A stretch of DNA of 37,854 bases, taken from positions 1 through 37,854 of the forward strand of contig JAAESD010000275.1 of the NCBI GenBank assembly GCA_024229695.1. The letters run 5' to 3'. A model generated the notes under the pieces. That model was not told the origin of the DNA and did not search any database. It saw only the letters and a list, made by a program, of their open reading frames with translations. Of this stretch, positions 1 to 7,097 are shown piece by piece (position 1 is the stretch's first letter; every line of letters starts with the position of its first letter). A program made the translations under genes and the position numbers. This stretch comes from a bacterium. GTDB lineage: Bacteria > Krumholzibacteriota > Krumholzibacteriia > LZORAL124-64-63.

Positions 1-31
1 AATATAGTAATTTTTGTTATATAATCATTTC

Positions 32-56
32 AGATTGATTGGGAGGTCAATCTTTT
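32..56 (+). terminator. Terminator-like hairpin in the leader of the sugar transferase gene
   Basis: A perfect 7-bp stem (AGATTGA at 32-38, TCAATCT at 47-53) with an 8-base loop is followed by a short T run and an AT-rich stretch. It could end an upstream transcript that lies outside the window. A TATAAT sequence at 20-25 sits just before it; if that is a -10 box, the hairpin would be in the 5' leader of the next gene and could act as an attenuator. Its -35 box would fall at the window edge and cannot be read. Confidence 0.45.
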
Positions 57-100
57 AAATTTTATCGGCAGTGATGTAGTTCAGGCAAGAGGGGGCTGAA

Positions 101-841
101 GTGAACTTAAGACAATCAATAAATGCACAACAATACCGCAAATATTCTGCGCCAAGTGCTGGTGTTGTCAATAGTTTCAGTCAGCATCAGATATTTAGTT
201 CTATAGAGATATTTAGTAAAAGGCTGTTTGATATAATTTTCTCCATTTTCATGATATTTATGTTCTCGTTAGTTTTACCTATTATTGCGATTGCTATAAA
301 AATGGATTCTAAAGGTTCTATTTTTTATAGCCAAGCTAGAATTGGTTTGAATAGAAGGCGACGACATTCAGGAAACACTGAGAATCGTCGATCACTGGTA
401 TATCCAGGACGTCAATTTAAAGTATTTAAATTGCGCACAATGAAGACTGATGCTGAAGCAAATGGTCCGACTTGGGCTACTGAGAACGACAGTCGAATCA
501 CCAGAGTAGGCAAGTTTTTAAGAAAGTCACGTCTTGATGAATTTCCACAGTTTTATAATGTATTAAAAGGCGATATGAGTATTATTGGTCCTCGTCCTGA
601 GAGGCTATGTTTTATTCGTCAGCTTGAAAGTGATGTACCAGAATATAATGATCGTCTATTAGTGCTTCCTGGTATTACAGGTCTGGCTCAAGTAGTTAAT
701 GGATATGACACAGACCTGGAATCTGTTCGGAAAAAAGTTGCTTTAGATAAACATTATATCAGGAATTATTCAATACTTATGGATTTAAAGATTTTAGTTA
801 TGACAGTATGGGTTGTTATTACAGGTCGTGGAGCCAATTAA
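101..841 (+). CDS. Undecaprenyl-phosphate sugar-1-phosphate transferase (bacterial sugar transferase family)
   Basis: This 246-residue membrane enzyme should transfer a sugar-1-phosphate from a nucleotide sugar to undecaprenyl phosphate, the first step in building an exopolysaccharide, O-antigen or glycan on the inner membrane. The family signature is clear: KRLFD (40-44), one hydrophobic segment (about 45-66), KLRTM near 110, RKSRLDEFPQ, GDMSIIGPRPE and PGITGLAQV. It has only the catalytic half and lacks the multi-spanning N-terminal domain of WbaP or WcaJ. An arginine-rich stretch of about 20 residues (84-104) sits between the QAR and KLRTM motifs. The start is GTG, preceded by a GGGGG Shine-Dalgarno run 5 bases away. 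The sugar cannot be told from sequence, and no glycosyltransferase cluster follows in the window; any partner genes would lie upstream. Confidence 0.93.
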   Translation: MNLRQSINAQQYRKYSAPSAGVVNSFSQHQIFSSIEIFSKRLFDIIFSIFMIFMFSLVLPIIAIAIKMDSKGSIFYSQARIGLNRRRRHSGNTENRRSLVYPGRQFKVFKLRTMKTDAEANGPTWATENDSRITRVGKFLRKSRLDEFPQFYNVLKGDMSIIGPRPERLCFIRQLESDVPEYNDRLLVLPGITGLAQVVNGYDTDLESVRKKVALDKHYIRNYSILMDLKILVMTVWVVITGRGAN

Positions 842-918
842 ATAGAATACTTCCTTGCCGATTGTACCCTCAATCTTGTAGATTGTATTGAATCACAGTC
901 TTCAAATTAGGGGTTTTA

Positions 919-2313
919 ATGCAGCCAGTAATTCTTGTCGTTGATGACGAGGCACCAATAATATCATTTCTCAGAAATACACTTGAGTCACAGGATTACA
1001 AAGTAGTCTCTGCAAGTGCTGGCCTGGCAGGAGTCGAAACAGCTAGTAAAGAACAGCCCCACTTAGTGCTTCTGGATTATATGCTTCCTGATATTGACGG
1101 TCTGGAAGTTATGCGTCGAATTCATCAACAATATCCTGGCATGTGTATTATTATGATGACTGCAGATACCACTGTAGCCACAGCTGTTAAGGCTATGCAT
1201 CAAGGTGCTTTTGATTATATCCCTAAGCCATTCAATTTAGAGCATTTATTGGCATCCGTTAAGCGAGGCTTGAAAGCATCCCTGGAGACTCGCGAGTTAT
1301 TATTGTTGAAAAGAACGGAAGGCAAAACCTCAAATAGAGAGCCTGAGGTCATCGATTTACCTGCACTGAGTTCAATTCTTGATTCTTCTCTGTATCAAGC
1401 CTTTGATTCTGGAAATACAATTTTGCTTGAAGGTGAAAACGGTGTCGGCAAGAAGTCTTATGCAAGGCATTTGTTTGAAAAATCTGCTTTTGCTGCTGGC
1501 CCATTTTTGACTTTCAATTGTTCTTTGCTTCCTGATGATGAAATAGAATTTGAATTGTTTGGAGCTAACGTTGATGAATCAGACAGCCACACCAATACAG
1601 GTTTACTGGAACTTGCACATAATGGTGTTCTGTATTTAGAGGAGATAGCCTCAATCCCTTTACCGGTTCAGGTGTTATTGGTGGACTCAATCAAAACGGG
1701 TGCTTTTGTTCGGGTTAATGGGCAAACAAAAATTCATTCAGATTTTAAACTGATTGTCAGTACTTGCAAAAATTTGCAGCTGCTTGTTGATCAGGGAAAA
1801 TTCAGTGAAGATCTTTACTTTTTACTAAAAGCTACCGGTTGTGTTATGCCTCCACTTAGAGCACGACAGAGTGATATTATGCCAATTGCCCAGCATTACC
1901 TTGGTTACTATAATGCTGTCTATCATAAGCGAATTGCTGGCTTTAATCGTGATGCAGAACTTGCAATGGAGGCCTATCATTGGCCTGGCAATTCCCGAGA
2001 ACTGAGCAACTCAATTGAGATGGCAATATTGAAAGCCGACAGCGATCTTCTCGAACCGGTGCATCTTGGATTAACGCCATCGGGCAAAACTGTTGAAAAT
2101 GACATTATCTCTAATATAGTTGCAGCAATGAGCAGGCCTCTTGATGAAGAACCTGTCGACCTTGAAACTCTGCTGAGTGAGCTGGAAACTATTTTGGTTT
2201 CAAAAGCAATGTCAGCAGCTGGTGGTAATAAAAGTAAAGCAGCGCGCTATCTTGGCTTGAACAGAGACAAAATTCGATATCGCTTGAAGACACTTGCAGA
2301 GGAGCAGAATTGA
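919..2313 (+). CDS. NtrC-family response regulator with degenerate AAA+ domain
   Basis: This 464-residue protein has a receiver domain, an AAA+ domain of the sigma-54 activator type and a Fis-type DNA-binding helix-turn-helix. The receiver looks active: D9/D10, phospho-acceptor D53, T81 and K103. Walker A is GENGVGKK (171-178) and Walker B is GVLYLEEI (235-242), with E in place of the usual D. The GAFTGA loop that contacts sigma-54 is absent: between ELFG (211-214) and TGLLELAH there are only unrelated polar residues. The two arginines of the usual FREDLYYRL element are S295 and L301. WPGN-RE and the C-terminal Fis helix (about 425-460) are kept. I infer a phosphorylation-controlled DNA-binding protein that does not remodel sigma-54 holoenzyme. 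There is no adjacent histidine kinase. It overlaps lptE by 4 bases, and an AGGGG Shine-Dalgarno supports the ATG. Confidence 0.9.
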   Translation: MQPVILVVDDEAPIISFLRNTLESQDYKVVSASAGLAGVETASKEQPHLVLLDYMLPDIDGLEVMRRIHQQYPGMCIIMMTADTTVATAVKAMHQGAFDYIPKPFNLEHLLASVKRGLKASLETRELLLLKRTEGKTSNREPEVIDLPALSSILDSSLYQAFDSGNTILLEGENGVGKKSYARHLFEKSAFAAGPFLTFNCSLLPDDEIEFELFGANVDESDSHTNTGLLELAHNGVLYLEEIASIPLPVQVLLVDSIKTGAFVRVNGQTKIHSDFKLIVSTCKNLQLLVDQGKFSEDLYFLLKATGCVMPPLRARQSDIMPIAQHYLGYYNAVYHKRIAGFNRDAELAMEAYHWPGNSRELSNSIEMAILKADSDLLEPVHLGLTPSGKTVENDIISNIVAAMSRPLDEEPVDLETLLSELETILVSKAMSAAGGNKSKAARYLGLNRDKIRYRLKTLAEEQN

Positions 2314-2810
2314 GATTCATAACATCAATACTATTAGTTGGGATTGCTCTTCTTTCCGGATGTGGAATATATTCTGCGTCATCAGGCAGAGTTGATGACT
2401 CAATTAAGCAAGTCAGTATCCCATATTTAGTAAATGAAACAGCTGAACCAGGCATCGGCATAGAATTGACAGACGCAATCATACAGGCAATTCAGGCCGA
2501 TAATACTTTGAAAATTGTTGACGATGCAATTTCCAGTTCGGATATAACAGGCAGAGTAGTCAGGTATAAACTTAAAGAGGCATTTACAACTTCTGATTTG
2601 AAAGTCGATGAGTATCAGGTGCAGATTCTTGTAGAATTATCGATGCGAGTTAAAAGTGATGATTCTTATTTATTTGAAAATAAAAAAATTGCAGGTACAG
2701 GAAACTACATACTTGATGATCCGGATGGGACCTCGGAGCAAACTGCCCGAGTGGAAGCAGCAGGAGAAATTGTCCGGGAAATATTGGCTACAATAGTGGA
2801 GGACTGGTAG
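2310..2810 (+). CDS. lptE: LPS-assembly lipoprotein LptE
   Basis: LptE is the outer-membrane lipoprotein that plugs the LptD barrel and helps insert lipopolysaccharide into the outer leaflet. The 166-residue product has a lipoprotein signal with lipobox LSGC near residue 18, then the usual YSASSG start of the mature protein, the IKQVSIPYLVNETAEPGI strand and a conserved GRVVRYKL stretch. Its position directly before holA is the usual place for this gene in proteobacteria. The start is TTG, with GGAG 5 bases upstream; the T of the start lies inside the upstream reading frame (TTGA overlap), so translation is probably coupled. LptE is poorly conserved, so gene order carries part of the call. 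Confidence 0.85.
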   Translation: MRFITSILLVGIALLSGCGIYSASSGRVDDSIKQVSIPYLVNETAEPGIGIELTDAIIQAIQADNTLKIVDDAISSSDITGRVVRYKLKEAFTTSDLKVDEYQVQILVELSMRVKSDDSYLFENKKIAGTGNYILDDPDGTSEQTARVEAAGEIVREILATIVEDW

Positions 2811-3838
2811 TGGCCAAGCGGAAACCTTCAGGAAATAATATTCAAACCTTGCGATCTGAATTTAAATCGGGTTCAACAAAGTTAATATACTTACTTGAAG
2901 GGGAGAACCCTGACAAGGTTAGAGGTATAGTAGATTATTTATCGAAAATGTTGCTGGGTGACACAGGGGCTGCATTTAATTTTCACAAATACGATGGCGA
3001 TCAACATGGCATCGACAAGCCGCTACAACAGGCTGTAACCATACCGATGATGTCAAATAATCAGCTACTGTGGATTAAAAATGCCGATAAATCTGTCACT
3101 GACCAGGCATTGGAAGAAGCCCTGCTTAATTATCTTGAAAAACCGGAGCAATCAACTGTGATTATATTTTCTGCCAATAAGTTTGATGGCAGAAAGAAAT
3201 GGGTTAAGAGCGCAAAATCTGCCGGATATTTCTATGACCTGAATCCTCCAAAAGGTATTGCTTTGGTGTCTTCTGCAATAAGTGAGGCAAAGAAGCATGG
3301 GTTAGTTCTTGATAATGAACTTGCTGAGCTATTAGTTGAAATGACTGGCGAGGATCAGATAGCAATTACAACCGAGTTGGCAAAAATTGGACTAATCGTA
3401 GATGATAATGGTATTGCAAAACGAGAAGATATACTGAAGATTATTCTGGACCAGCGCTCTGTAGATGTCTTTTCATTTGTTAATGCAATTGGTCCTGGTA
3501 AAACTGCTACTGGACTTGAGATTTTCAGAAAGTATCTTGCAGAAGGTAGATCGGTTTATGAAATTGCACCATTGCTTATATGGAAAATCAAGCAGATTGC
3601 TTTAGTTCAGTCACTGCTGGATGAGGGTGTTTCTGAGGGCGAGATTCCTGGTAGAGCCGGGATGTCGCCGTATGCTGCAAAACAATCTATCGTTGCAGCA
3701 AAAAGCTGGGGATTAAACGGTGTTAAAGCAGCACTATTTGCATGCAATCAGTGCGAAAAAGACTTAAAAGGTAGCCCTTTGGGCCCTGAAATTGTTTTGG
3801 AGAGAACAATTCTCTCCATTTGTAATCCTGATTCTTGA
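2810..3838 (+). CDS. holA: DNA polymerase III subunit delta
   Basis: HolA is the clamp-loader subunit that opens the sliding clamp. The 342-residue length is normal, and the protein starts with the expected AAA+-like fold (YLLEGENPDKVRGIVDYL near residues 27-44), without a working Walker A, as is normal for delta. Later segments typical of the family include the DQRSVDVFSFVNAIGPG region and the C-terminal helical collar domain (YEIAPLLIWKIKQIALVQ). The GTG start overlaps the lptE stop by one base (TAGTG), with GGAGG about 9 bases before it. It is co-transcribed with lptE and probably trxA. Confidence 0.93.
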   Translation: MAKRKPSGNNIQTLRSEFKSGSTKLIYLLEGENPDKVRGIVDYLSKMLLGDTGAAFNFHKYDGDQHGIDKPLQQAVTIPMMSNNQLLWIKNADKSVTDQALEEALLNYLEKPEQSTVIIFSANKFDGRKKWVKSAKSAGYFYDLNPPKGIALVSSAISEAKKHGLVLDNELAELLVEMTGEDQIAITTELAKIGLIVDDNGIAKREDILKIILDQRSVDVFSFVNAIGPGKTATGLEIFRKYLAEGRSVYEIAPLLIWKIKQIALVQSLLDEGVSEGEIPGRAGMSPYAAKQSIVAAKSWGLNGVKAALFACNQCEKDLKGSPLGPEIVLERTILSICNPDS

Positions 3839-3858
3839 GTAACTGAAAGGACTCTTAT

Positions 3859-4188
3859 ATGTCAGATTTCACAATGGAAATTACAGATCAGAATTTTGAT
3901 GAGAATGTAGTTAAATCAGAAATGCCAGTAGTTATCGATTTTTGGGCTCCATGGTGTGGTCCATGTAAACTTTTGGCGCCAGTTATGGATCAAATTGCAC
4001 AAGATTATGATGGTAAGATTAAAGTTGGCAAGATGGACATTGCTCAGCATCAATCAAAAGCAACAGAACTTGGTATCATGTCAATTCCTGCATTGTTATT
4101 CTATAAAGATGGGCAAGTTGTAGGGTCTATGATAGGTAACCAACCAAAAGACAATATTGTTGCTAAAATCAACGAAATACTAGGTTAA
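3859..4188 (+). CDS. trxA: Thioredoxin
   Basis: This 109-residue cytoplasmic thiol-disulfide reductant has the WCGPC active site (C33 and C36) and the cis-proline loop (SIPALLFYKDG). There is no signal peptide or membrane segment, so it is a classical TrxA and not a secreted thioredoxin-like protein. It begins 20 bases after holA with an AAAGGA Shine-Dalgarno, so it is probably the last gene of the response regulator-lptE-holA run. A convergent gene lies 112 bases downstream. Confidence 0.97.
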   Translation: MSDFTMEITDQNFDENVVKSEMPVVIDFWAPWCGPCKLLAPVMDQIAQDYDGKIKVGKMDIAQHQSKATELGIMSIPALLFYKDGQVVGSMIGNQPKDNIVAKINEILG

Positions 4189-4195
4189 ATACCGT

Positions 4196-4219
4196 AGAGG
4201 AGTGCATTAGCATTTCTCT
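4196..4219 (+). terminator. Wobble-paired hairpin after trxA
   Basis: A 10-bp stem containing G-T pairs (AGAGGAGTGC at 4196-4205, GCATTTCTCT at 4210-4219) with a 4-base loop starts 8 bases after the trxA stop. Neither strand has a clear T tract after it, so it may be a processing or stability hairpin and not a true Rho-independent terminator. Confidence 0.35.
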
Positions 4220-4228
4220 ATAATCAGT

Positions 4229-4267
4229 AGGTTAACATAATATACATTATGCGCAATACGTTAACCT
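4229..4267. repeat. Inverted repeat between convergent genes
   Basis: AGGTTAAC (4229-4236) and GTTAACCT (4260-4267) form a perfect 8-base inverted repeat separated by 23 bases. It lies between trxA (+) and the DUF4870-type gene (-), so it could form a long hairpin that ends transcription in both directions, or could be a protein-binding site. There is no T tract. Its function is unknown. Confidence 0.4.
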
Positions 4268-4300
4268 CGAACTGTAACGCATTGTGTAGCAGGATATTAC

Positions 4301-4654
4301 TTATTTGACGGGAACTTTGTCTGCAAACTCATCGATAAAAGGTATTGTCCACTCTTCTCCTGAGAGTCCTTTAACGAATCCAATTACAGATATAGCAAGC
4401 AAGGCTACAAAGACAGCAAGATGCAACACAAAGCTGATTAGTAGTCCTATAACTGGGATTGAACCAATGGTGGCATCGATGATTGATAAAGCAAACCAGA
4501 TACCTATCTCAATAGCTAAAATTGCGAAACCCTGCTGACAGTGTCTGATTAAATATGGGGATTTGTCCTTAACAAGGAACACTGGTATTAAAACAATAAC
4601 AGACAGATAACATATTGAACTCAACCATCGATCATTGGTAGAAACTGTAGACAT
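4301..4654 (-). CDS. Small DUF4870/Tic20-like membrane protein
   Basis: This 117-residue protein has a short hydrophilic N-terminus, about three hydrophobic segments (roughly 10-28, 45-65 and 70-95) and a soluble tail. The RHCQQGF motif after the first hydrophobic segment matches the R-x-x-x-QG pattern of DUF4870 proteins, whose function is unknown. An AGGAGA Shine-Dalgarno supports the ATG start. It is transcribed away from the PqqD-like gene, with 130 bases between the two starts. The family is small and poorly conserved, so the name is tentative, although the gene itself looks real. Confidence 0.75.
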   Translation of the reverse strand: MSTVSTNDRWLSSICYLSVIVLIPVFLVKDKSPYLIRHCQQGFAILAIEIGIWFALSIIDATIGSIPVIGLLISFVLHLAVFVALLAISVIGFVKGLSGEEWTIPFIDEFADKVPVK

Positions 4655-4784
4655 TGGACTCTCCTGTTTGTTAGTTTACCATAGATACCTGAAAATGGTG
4701 ATTTTGACAATATTTATAAGCAATATTTGAGAATTATTGCCAGTTTGCGTGTTGCAAGTTACTATGAATCCAGGAGGAATGGAT
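4655..4784. other. Divergent intergenic region
   Basis: This 130-base AT-rich gap between the two divergent starts should hold both promoters. On the + strand there is a perfect TTGACA at 4704-4709, but no good -10 box at the right distance. On the - strand TTGTCA is followed after 17 bases by a weak TATCTA. A short inverted repeat (GCAATA at 4720-4725, TATTGC at 4735-4740) could be an operator. None of these is certain. Confidence 0.3.
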
Positions 4785-5147
4785 ATGAGTAAAAAAGGTC
4801 AATTTGACAATATCGATGTTCTGGATTTGATTCCAATGGCCAAGTGCAAGAGTCTTGAAAAATCAGGTGAAATACAGCTTCTATTGCCAAGATTTACAGG
4901 AATATTTTGGGGATCTATTCTTCAACCATTACTTCCAAAAAATAGAGCTTGGATTAAAGTGAAACTTGACGCCAAGGGCGTAACTATATGGGATGCTATC
5001 GGTAATGGATATTCTGTAAGAGAAATAGTTCAAATGTTTATAAGTACTAATCCGGATGATAGTGAACAGGCAAGTGATCGAGTATGGCAGTATTTGCTTT
5101 ACATGGAACAACATGGCATGATCGAACTAAAAGAAAAGGACAGCTAA
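4785..5147 (+). CDS. Stand-alone PqqD-like (RiPP-recognition-like) protein
   Basis: The 120-residue product resembles the PqqD family, a small winged-helix fold that binds precursor peptides for radical SAM and other modifying enzymes. The C-terminal part carries the typical pattern: VKLDAKGVTIWDAIGNGYSV, then EIVQMF, then a segment ending in YLLYMEQHGMIEL. The N-terminal 45 residues are less typical. I start at the ATG at 4785 because AGGAGG lies 7 bases before it; the reading frame stays open upstream to 4737 without such support. No radical SAM maturase, peptidase, transporter or precursor peptide lies nearby, so its partner is unknown. Similar orphan PqqD-like proteins occur in many deltaproteobacteria, so it may have an unrelated role. 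Confidence 0.72.
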   Translation: MSKKGQFDNIDVLDLIPMAKCKSLEKSGEIQLLLPRFTGIFWGSILQPLLPKNRAWIKVKLDAKGVTIWDAIGNGYSVREIVQMFISTNPDDSEQASDRVWQYLLYMEQHGMIELKEKDS

Positions 5148-5162
5148 AAAATATAGCTGCCC
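5138..5162 (-). terminator. Rho-independent terminator for tRNA-Arg
   Basis: On the - strand a 9-position stem with one mismatch (GGGCAGCTA ... TAGCTGTCC) and a 7-base loop is followed by TTTTCTTTT (5130-5137). It begins 9 bases after the encoded CCA of the tRNA. One arm lies inside the last codons and stop of the convergent PqqD-like gene, so the two transcripts overlap here. Confidence 0.7.
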
Positions 5163-5171
5163 TTCTAAAAA

Positions 5172-5248
5172 TGGTACCCCTGACAGGAATTGAACCTGTG
5201 GCCCCTGGTTTAGGAAACCAGTGCTCTATCCAACTGAGCTACAGGGGC
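5172..5248 (-). tRNA. tRNA-Arg (anticodon CCT)
   Basis: This is a 77-base tRNA with acceptor stem GCCCCTG pairing with CAGGGGT (one G-T end pair), D arm AGCTC..GAGC, anticodon stem CTGGT/ACCAG around loop TTCCTAA, T arm ACAGG-TTCAATT-CCTGT, and an encoded CCA. The loop gives anticodon CCT, which reads the arginine codon AGG. It is 70 bases downstream of apt on the same strand and may share its transcript. Confidence 0.96.
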
Positions 5249-5318
5249 TTCATGAAAAAGACGAAAGTTTTAAATAATTTACTAGTACGATTCATCGGTG
5301 AAGGCCGGAATAGAAAAG

Positions 5319-5843
5319 CTAGATGTCTTTTCCGTATTTGACAAGTGAAAATATTGGATAATTTGAAAGTGCTTCACTGCCGGGCAAATCGCACAGCTCT
5401 ACAAGAAACAAACAACCAGTGACAACTCCCCCGAGTTCTTCACAAAGTGCAGCAGAAGCAGCAACGGTTCCGCCTGTGGCTAACAAATCATCGACAAGTA
5501 AACATTTATCCCCAGGTTTAAGAGCATCATTATGAATTTCCAGCGTTGCTTCGCCATATTCAAGTTTATAGGTTTTCTGCACAACAGCAGCCGGAAGCTT
5601 GCCTGGCTTGCGTAGCACTGATAATGGTTTATCAAGCCTGTCAGCCAGTGGAGCTCCAAACAGGAATCCCCTGGATTCAATGGCGACGATAACGTCGAAA
5701 TCTACATCTAAGATAATATTCTCTAATTCATCCAGAGAATGCTTGAAGGCGTCGATATTTTGGAGAACAGGAGTTATATCCTTGAACTGAATACCCTTAA
5801 CTGGAAAATCAGGAATATCTCTGATTACTTTTGAAAGATCCAC
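5319..5843 (-). CDS. apt: Adenine phosphoribosyltransferase
   Basis: This enzyme makes AMP from adenine and phosphoribosyl pyrophosphate in purine salvage. The 174-residue length is typical. The PRPP-binding loop LLVDDLLATGGT, the flexible loop region RKPGKLPA and IESRGFLFGAPLA are all present. The start is GTG, with GAGAGG 8 bases upstream, and the gene lies 12 bases after the nlpD-like gene. It is the last protein gene before tRNA-Arg. Confidence 0.97.
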   Translation of the reverse strand: MDLSKVIRDIPDFPVKGIQFKDITPVLQNIDAFKHSLDELENIILDVDFDVIVAIESRGFLFGAPLADRLDKPLSVLRKPGKLPAAVVQKTYKLEYGEATLEIHNDALKPGDKCLLVDDLLATGGTVAASAALCEELGGVVTGCLFLVELCDLPGSEALSNYPIFSLVKYGKDI

Positions 5844-5855
5844 GTCTATTACCTC

Positions 5856-6506
5856 TCAGCGCAGCATTCTGGCTGGGTTTATGGCTTTATTATTCTTCCG
5901 GAGTTCGATATGTAGATAAGGAGTAGTACCAATAATTGGATTGTCGGTAACACCCAATTTGTCTCCACGTAACACGATTTGATTGATTTTTACACAGTTC
6001 AATTCAGAAGCCAGAGGCCCAATTACTGAAGCATATTTCCCACCATGCTCAATAATCATGACATTTCCATAACCTTCTTGTGTTCCAATATATCGGATAA
6101 TCCCATCGGCCGGGGAAAAGACTTTAGTGCCAACAGGGGTGTTTATATCTGTTCCGGAGTATGGAATTTTAAGCCATTTGGTTGGCGATTTGGTGCCAAA
6201 GGTCCTTTCAATCTTTCCGGAAGCACCTTTAAATGGTTTTGACCAGACAATTTTGGACCCAGATATTTTATGCATAGGATTAGGAATACGAAGACTGTCT
6301 CCTGGATGAATTACATCGCCTTTTATTTTGTTGGCTTTGCGAATCTCAGATATAGAAACACCAGAATGTGTGGCTATTCTGCCTAGGTAATCACCATTTC
6401 TAACAGAGTAAAAACCGTCGGAATCCTGGGTCGCATTTATGGGACTCACTAAAAGGACAACAAATAACAGAGTTGTTAGTGAACATAGTCGTAGTGCAGT
6501 TTTCAT
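5856..6506 (-). CDS. NlpD-like LysM / degenerate LytM (M23) amidase activator
   Basis: A 216-residue exported protein with a signal peptide (about 1-25), a LysM peptidoglycan-binding domain (31-75) and an M23/LytM domain (about 95-216). The LytM zinc and catalytic residues are mostly lost: the HxGxD histidine is Y116, although D120 remains; the YxH-loop histidine position is P164; and the HxH motif is Y197-L-H199. This is the pattern of NlpD and EnvC, which do not cut peptidoglycan but switch on amidases at the division site. I choose the ATG at 6506, which overlaps the upstream stop (TAATG) and gives a clean signal peptide; a TTG 12 bases earlier is also open. No amidase gene is in the window. 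Calling it nlpD itself would be an inference. Confidence 0.85.
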   Translation of the reverse strand: MKTALRLCSLTTLLFVVLLVSPINATQDSDGFYSVRNGDYLGRIATHSGVSISEIRKANKIKGDVIHPGDSLRIPNPMHKISGSKIVWSKPFKGASGKIERTFGTKSPTKWLKIPYSGTDINTPVGTKVFSPADGIIRYIGTQEGYGNVMIIEHGGKYASVIGPLASELNCVKINQIVLRGDKLGVTDNPIIGTTPYLHIELRKNNKAINPARMLR

Positions 6507-7012
6507 TAAAGATTCCAAAGTTTAAGTGCTCCCATTGAAACAAGGGACATGATAATGCCGGCAATGCAGATACCAAGAATGATACATGGTACAGCCGTCC
6601 GCAAGGGTATCTTGAACAGGTATGCCGCAACAGACCCAGTCCATGCTCCAGTCATTGGAGCTGGAATAGCTACAAAAAGTATCAGACCTACAGCTTTGTA
6701 TTTGTTAATTAATTTACTGCGGTTAGTTGTACGTTTGAACAACCAGGTAAGAAATCGATCTGCTATAGGGTATTTTCGGAGATTCCGGTCAGCAGGACTC
6801 AGTAGCAATAAAATTGGATAAACAGGCACAAAATTGCCACACACGGCGATAAACCAGGTTAAGAATGGATGAGTATTACCAAAATTATTTGCCAGTGGAG
6901 ACCATGCAAATGGAATGGCTCCCCTAAGTTCAAATATCGGTAACATTGCTATCAGAAAAGTAGCTACCGGTGGTGGTAATTGTTGGCATTGTTCTAGGAT
7001 TGCATCGCGCAT
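6506..7012 (-). CDS. Small multidrug export family membrane protein (COG2426)
   Basis: A membrane protein with about four or five hydrophobic segments and the family hallmarks IAMLPIFELRGAIPFA near the N-terminus and FVAIPAPMTGAWTGSVAAYL in the middle. Family members are named small multidrug exporters, but the transport role is poorly tested and the real substrate is unknown. The proline- and glycine-rich GAWTG segment resembles the re-entrant loops of the DedA-type fold. The ATG at 7012 is my choice; the frame is open to a TTG at 7033, and neither has a strong Shine-Dalgarno. It is coupled to the nlpD-like gene by a TAATG junction. Confidence 0.85.
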   Translation of the reverse strand: MRDAILEQCQQLPPPVATFLIAMLPIFELRGAIPFAWSPLANNFGNTHPFLTWFIAVCGNFVPVYPILLLLSPADRNLRKYPIADRFLTWLFKRTTNRSKLINKYKAVGLILFVAIPAPMTGAWTGSVAAYLFKIPLRTAVPCIILGICIAGIIMSLVSMGALKLWNL

Positions 7013-7069
7013 CTGATCTTGTCTTTCAGTCAAAGCATGTGAATGTTGTTTATCTGGAACACGGGAATG

Positions 7070-7097
7070 ATTATATCATTCCATTCAATTTTGTCAC
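7070..7097 (-). promoter_or_regulatory. Candidate promoter for small-multidrug-export/nlpD-like/apt
   Basis: On the - strand GTGACA (7092-7097, five of six to consensus), a 16-base spacer and a perfect TATAAT (7070-7075) lie just before this gene group, overlapping the surE stop. The -10 box sits inside a perfect inverted repeat, GGAATGAT/ATCATTCC (7064-7082), which could be an operator or a short hairpin at the surE 3' end. Confidence 0.5.

Noticed and set aside
67..80. Sequence resembling an ops/JUMPstart element before the sugar transferase
   Set aside because: GGCAGTGATGT differs from the ops consensus at several key positions, and no RfaH-type gene is visible to support it.
871..885. 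Hairpin CAATCT-TGT-AGATTG between the first two genes as a terminator
   Set aside because: The 6-bp stem is not followed by a T tract; it may be chance in AT-rich sequence.
5084..5341. Open reading frame of 85 codons on the + strand
   Set aside because: It covers the antisense of tRNA-Arg and overlaps both the PqqD-like gene and apt; it is a by-product of the tRNA sequence.
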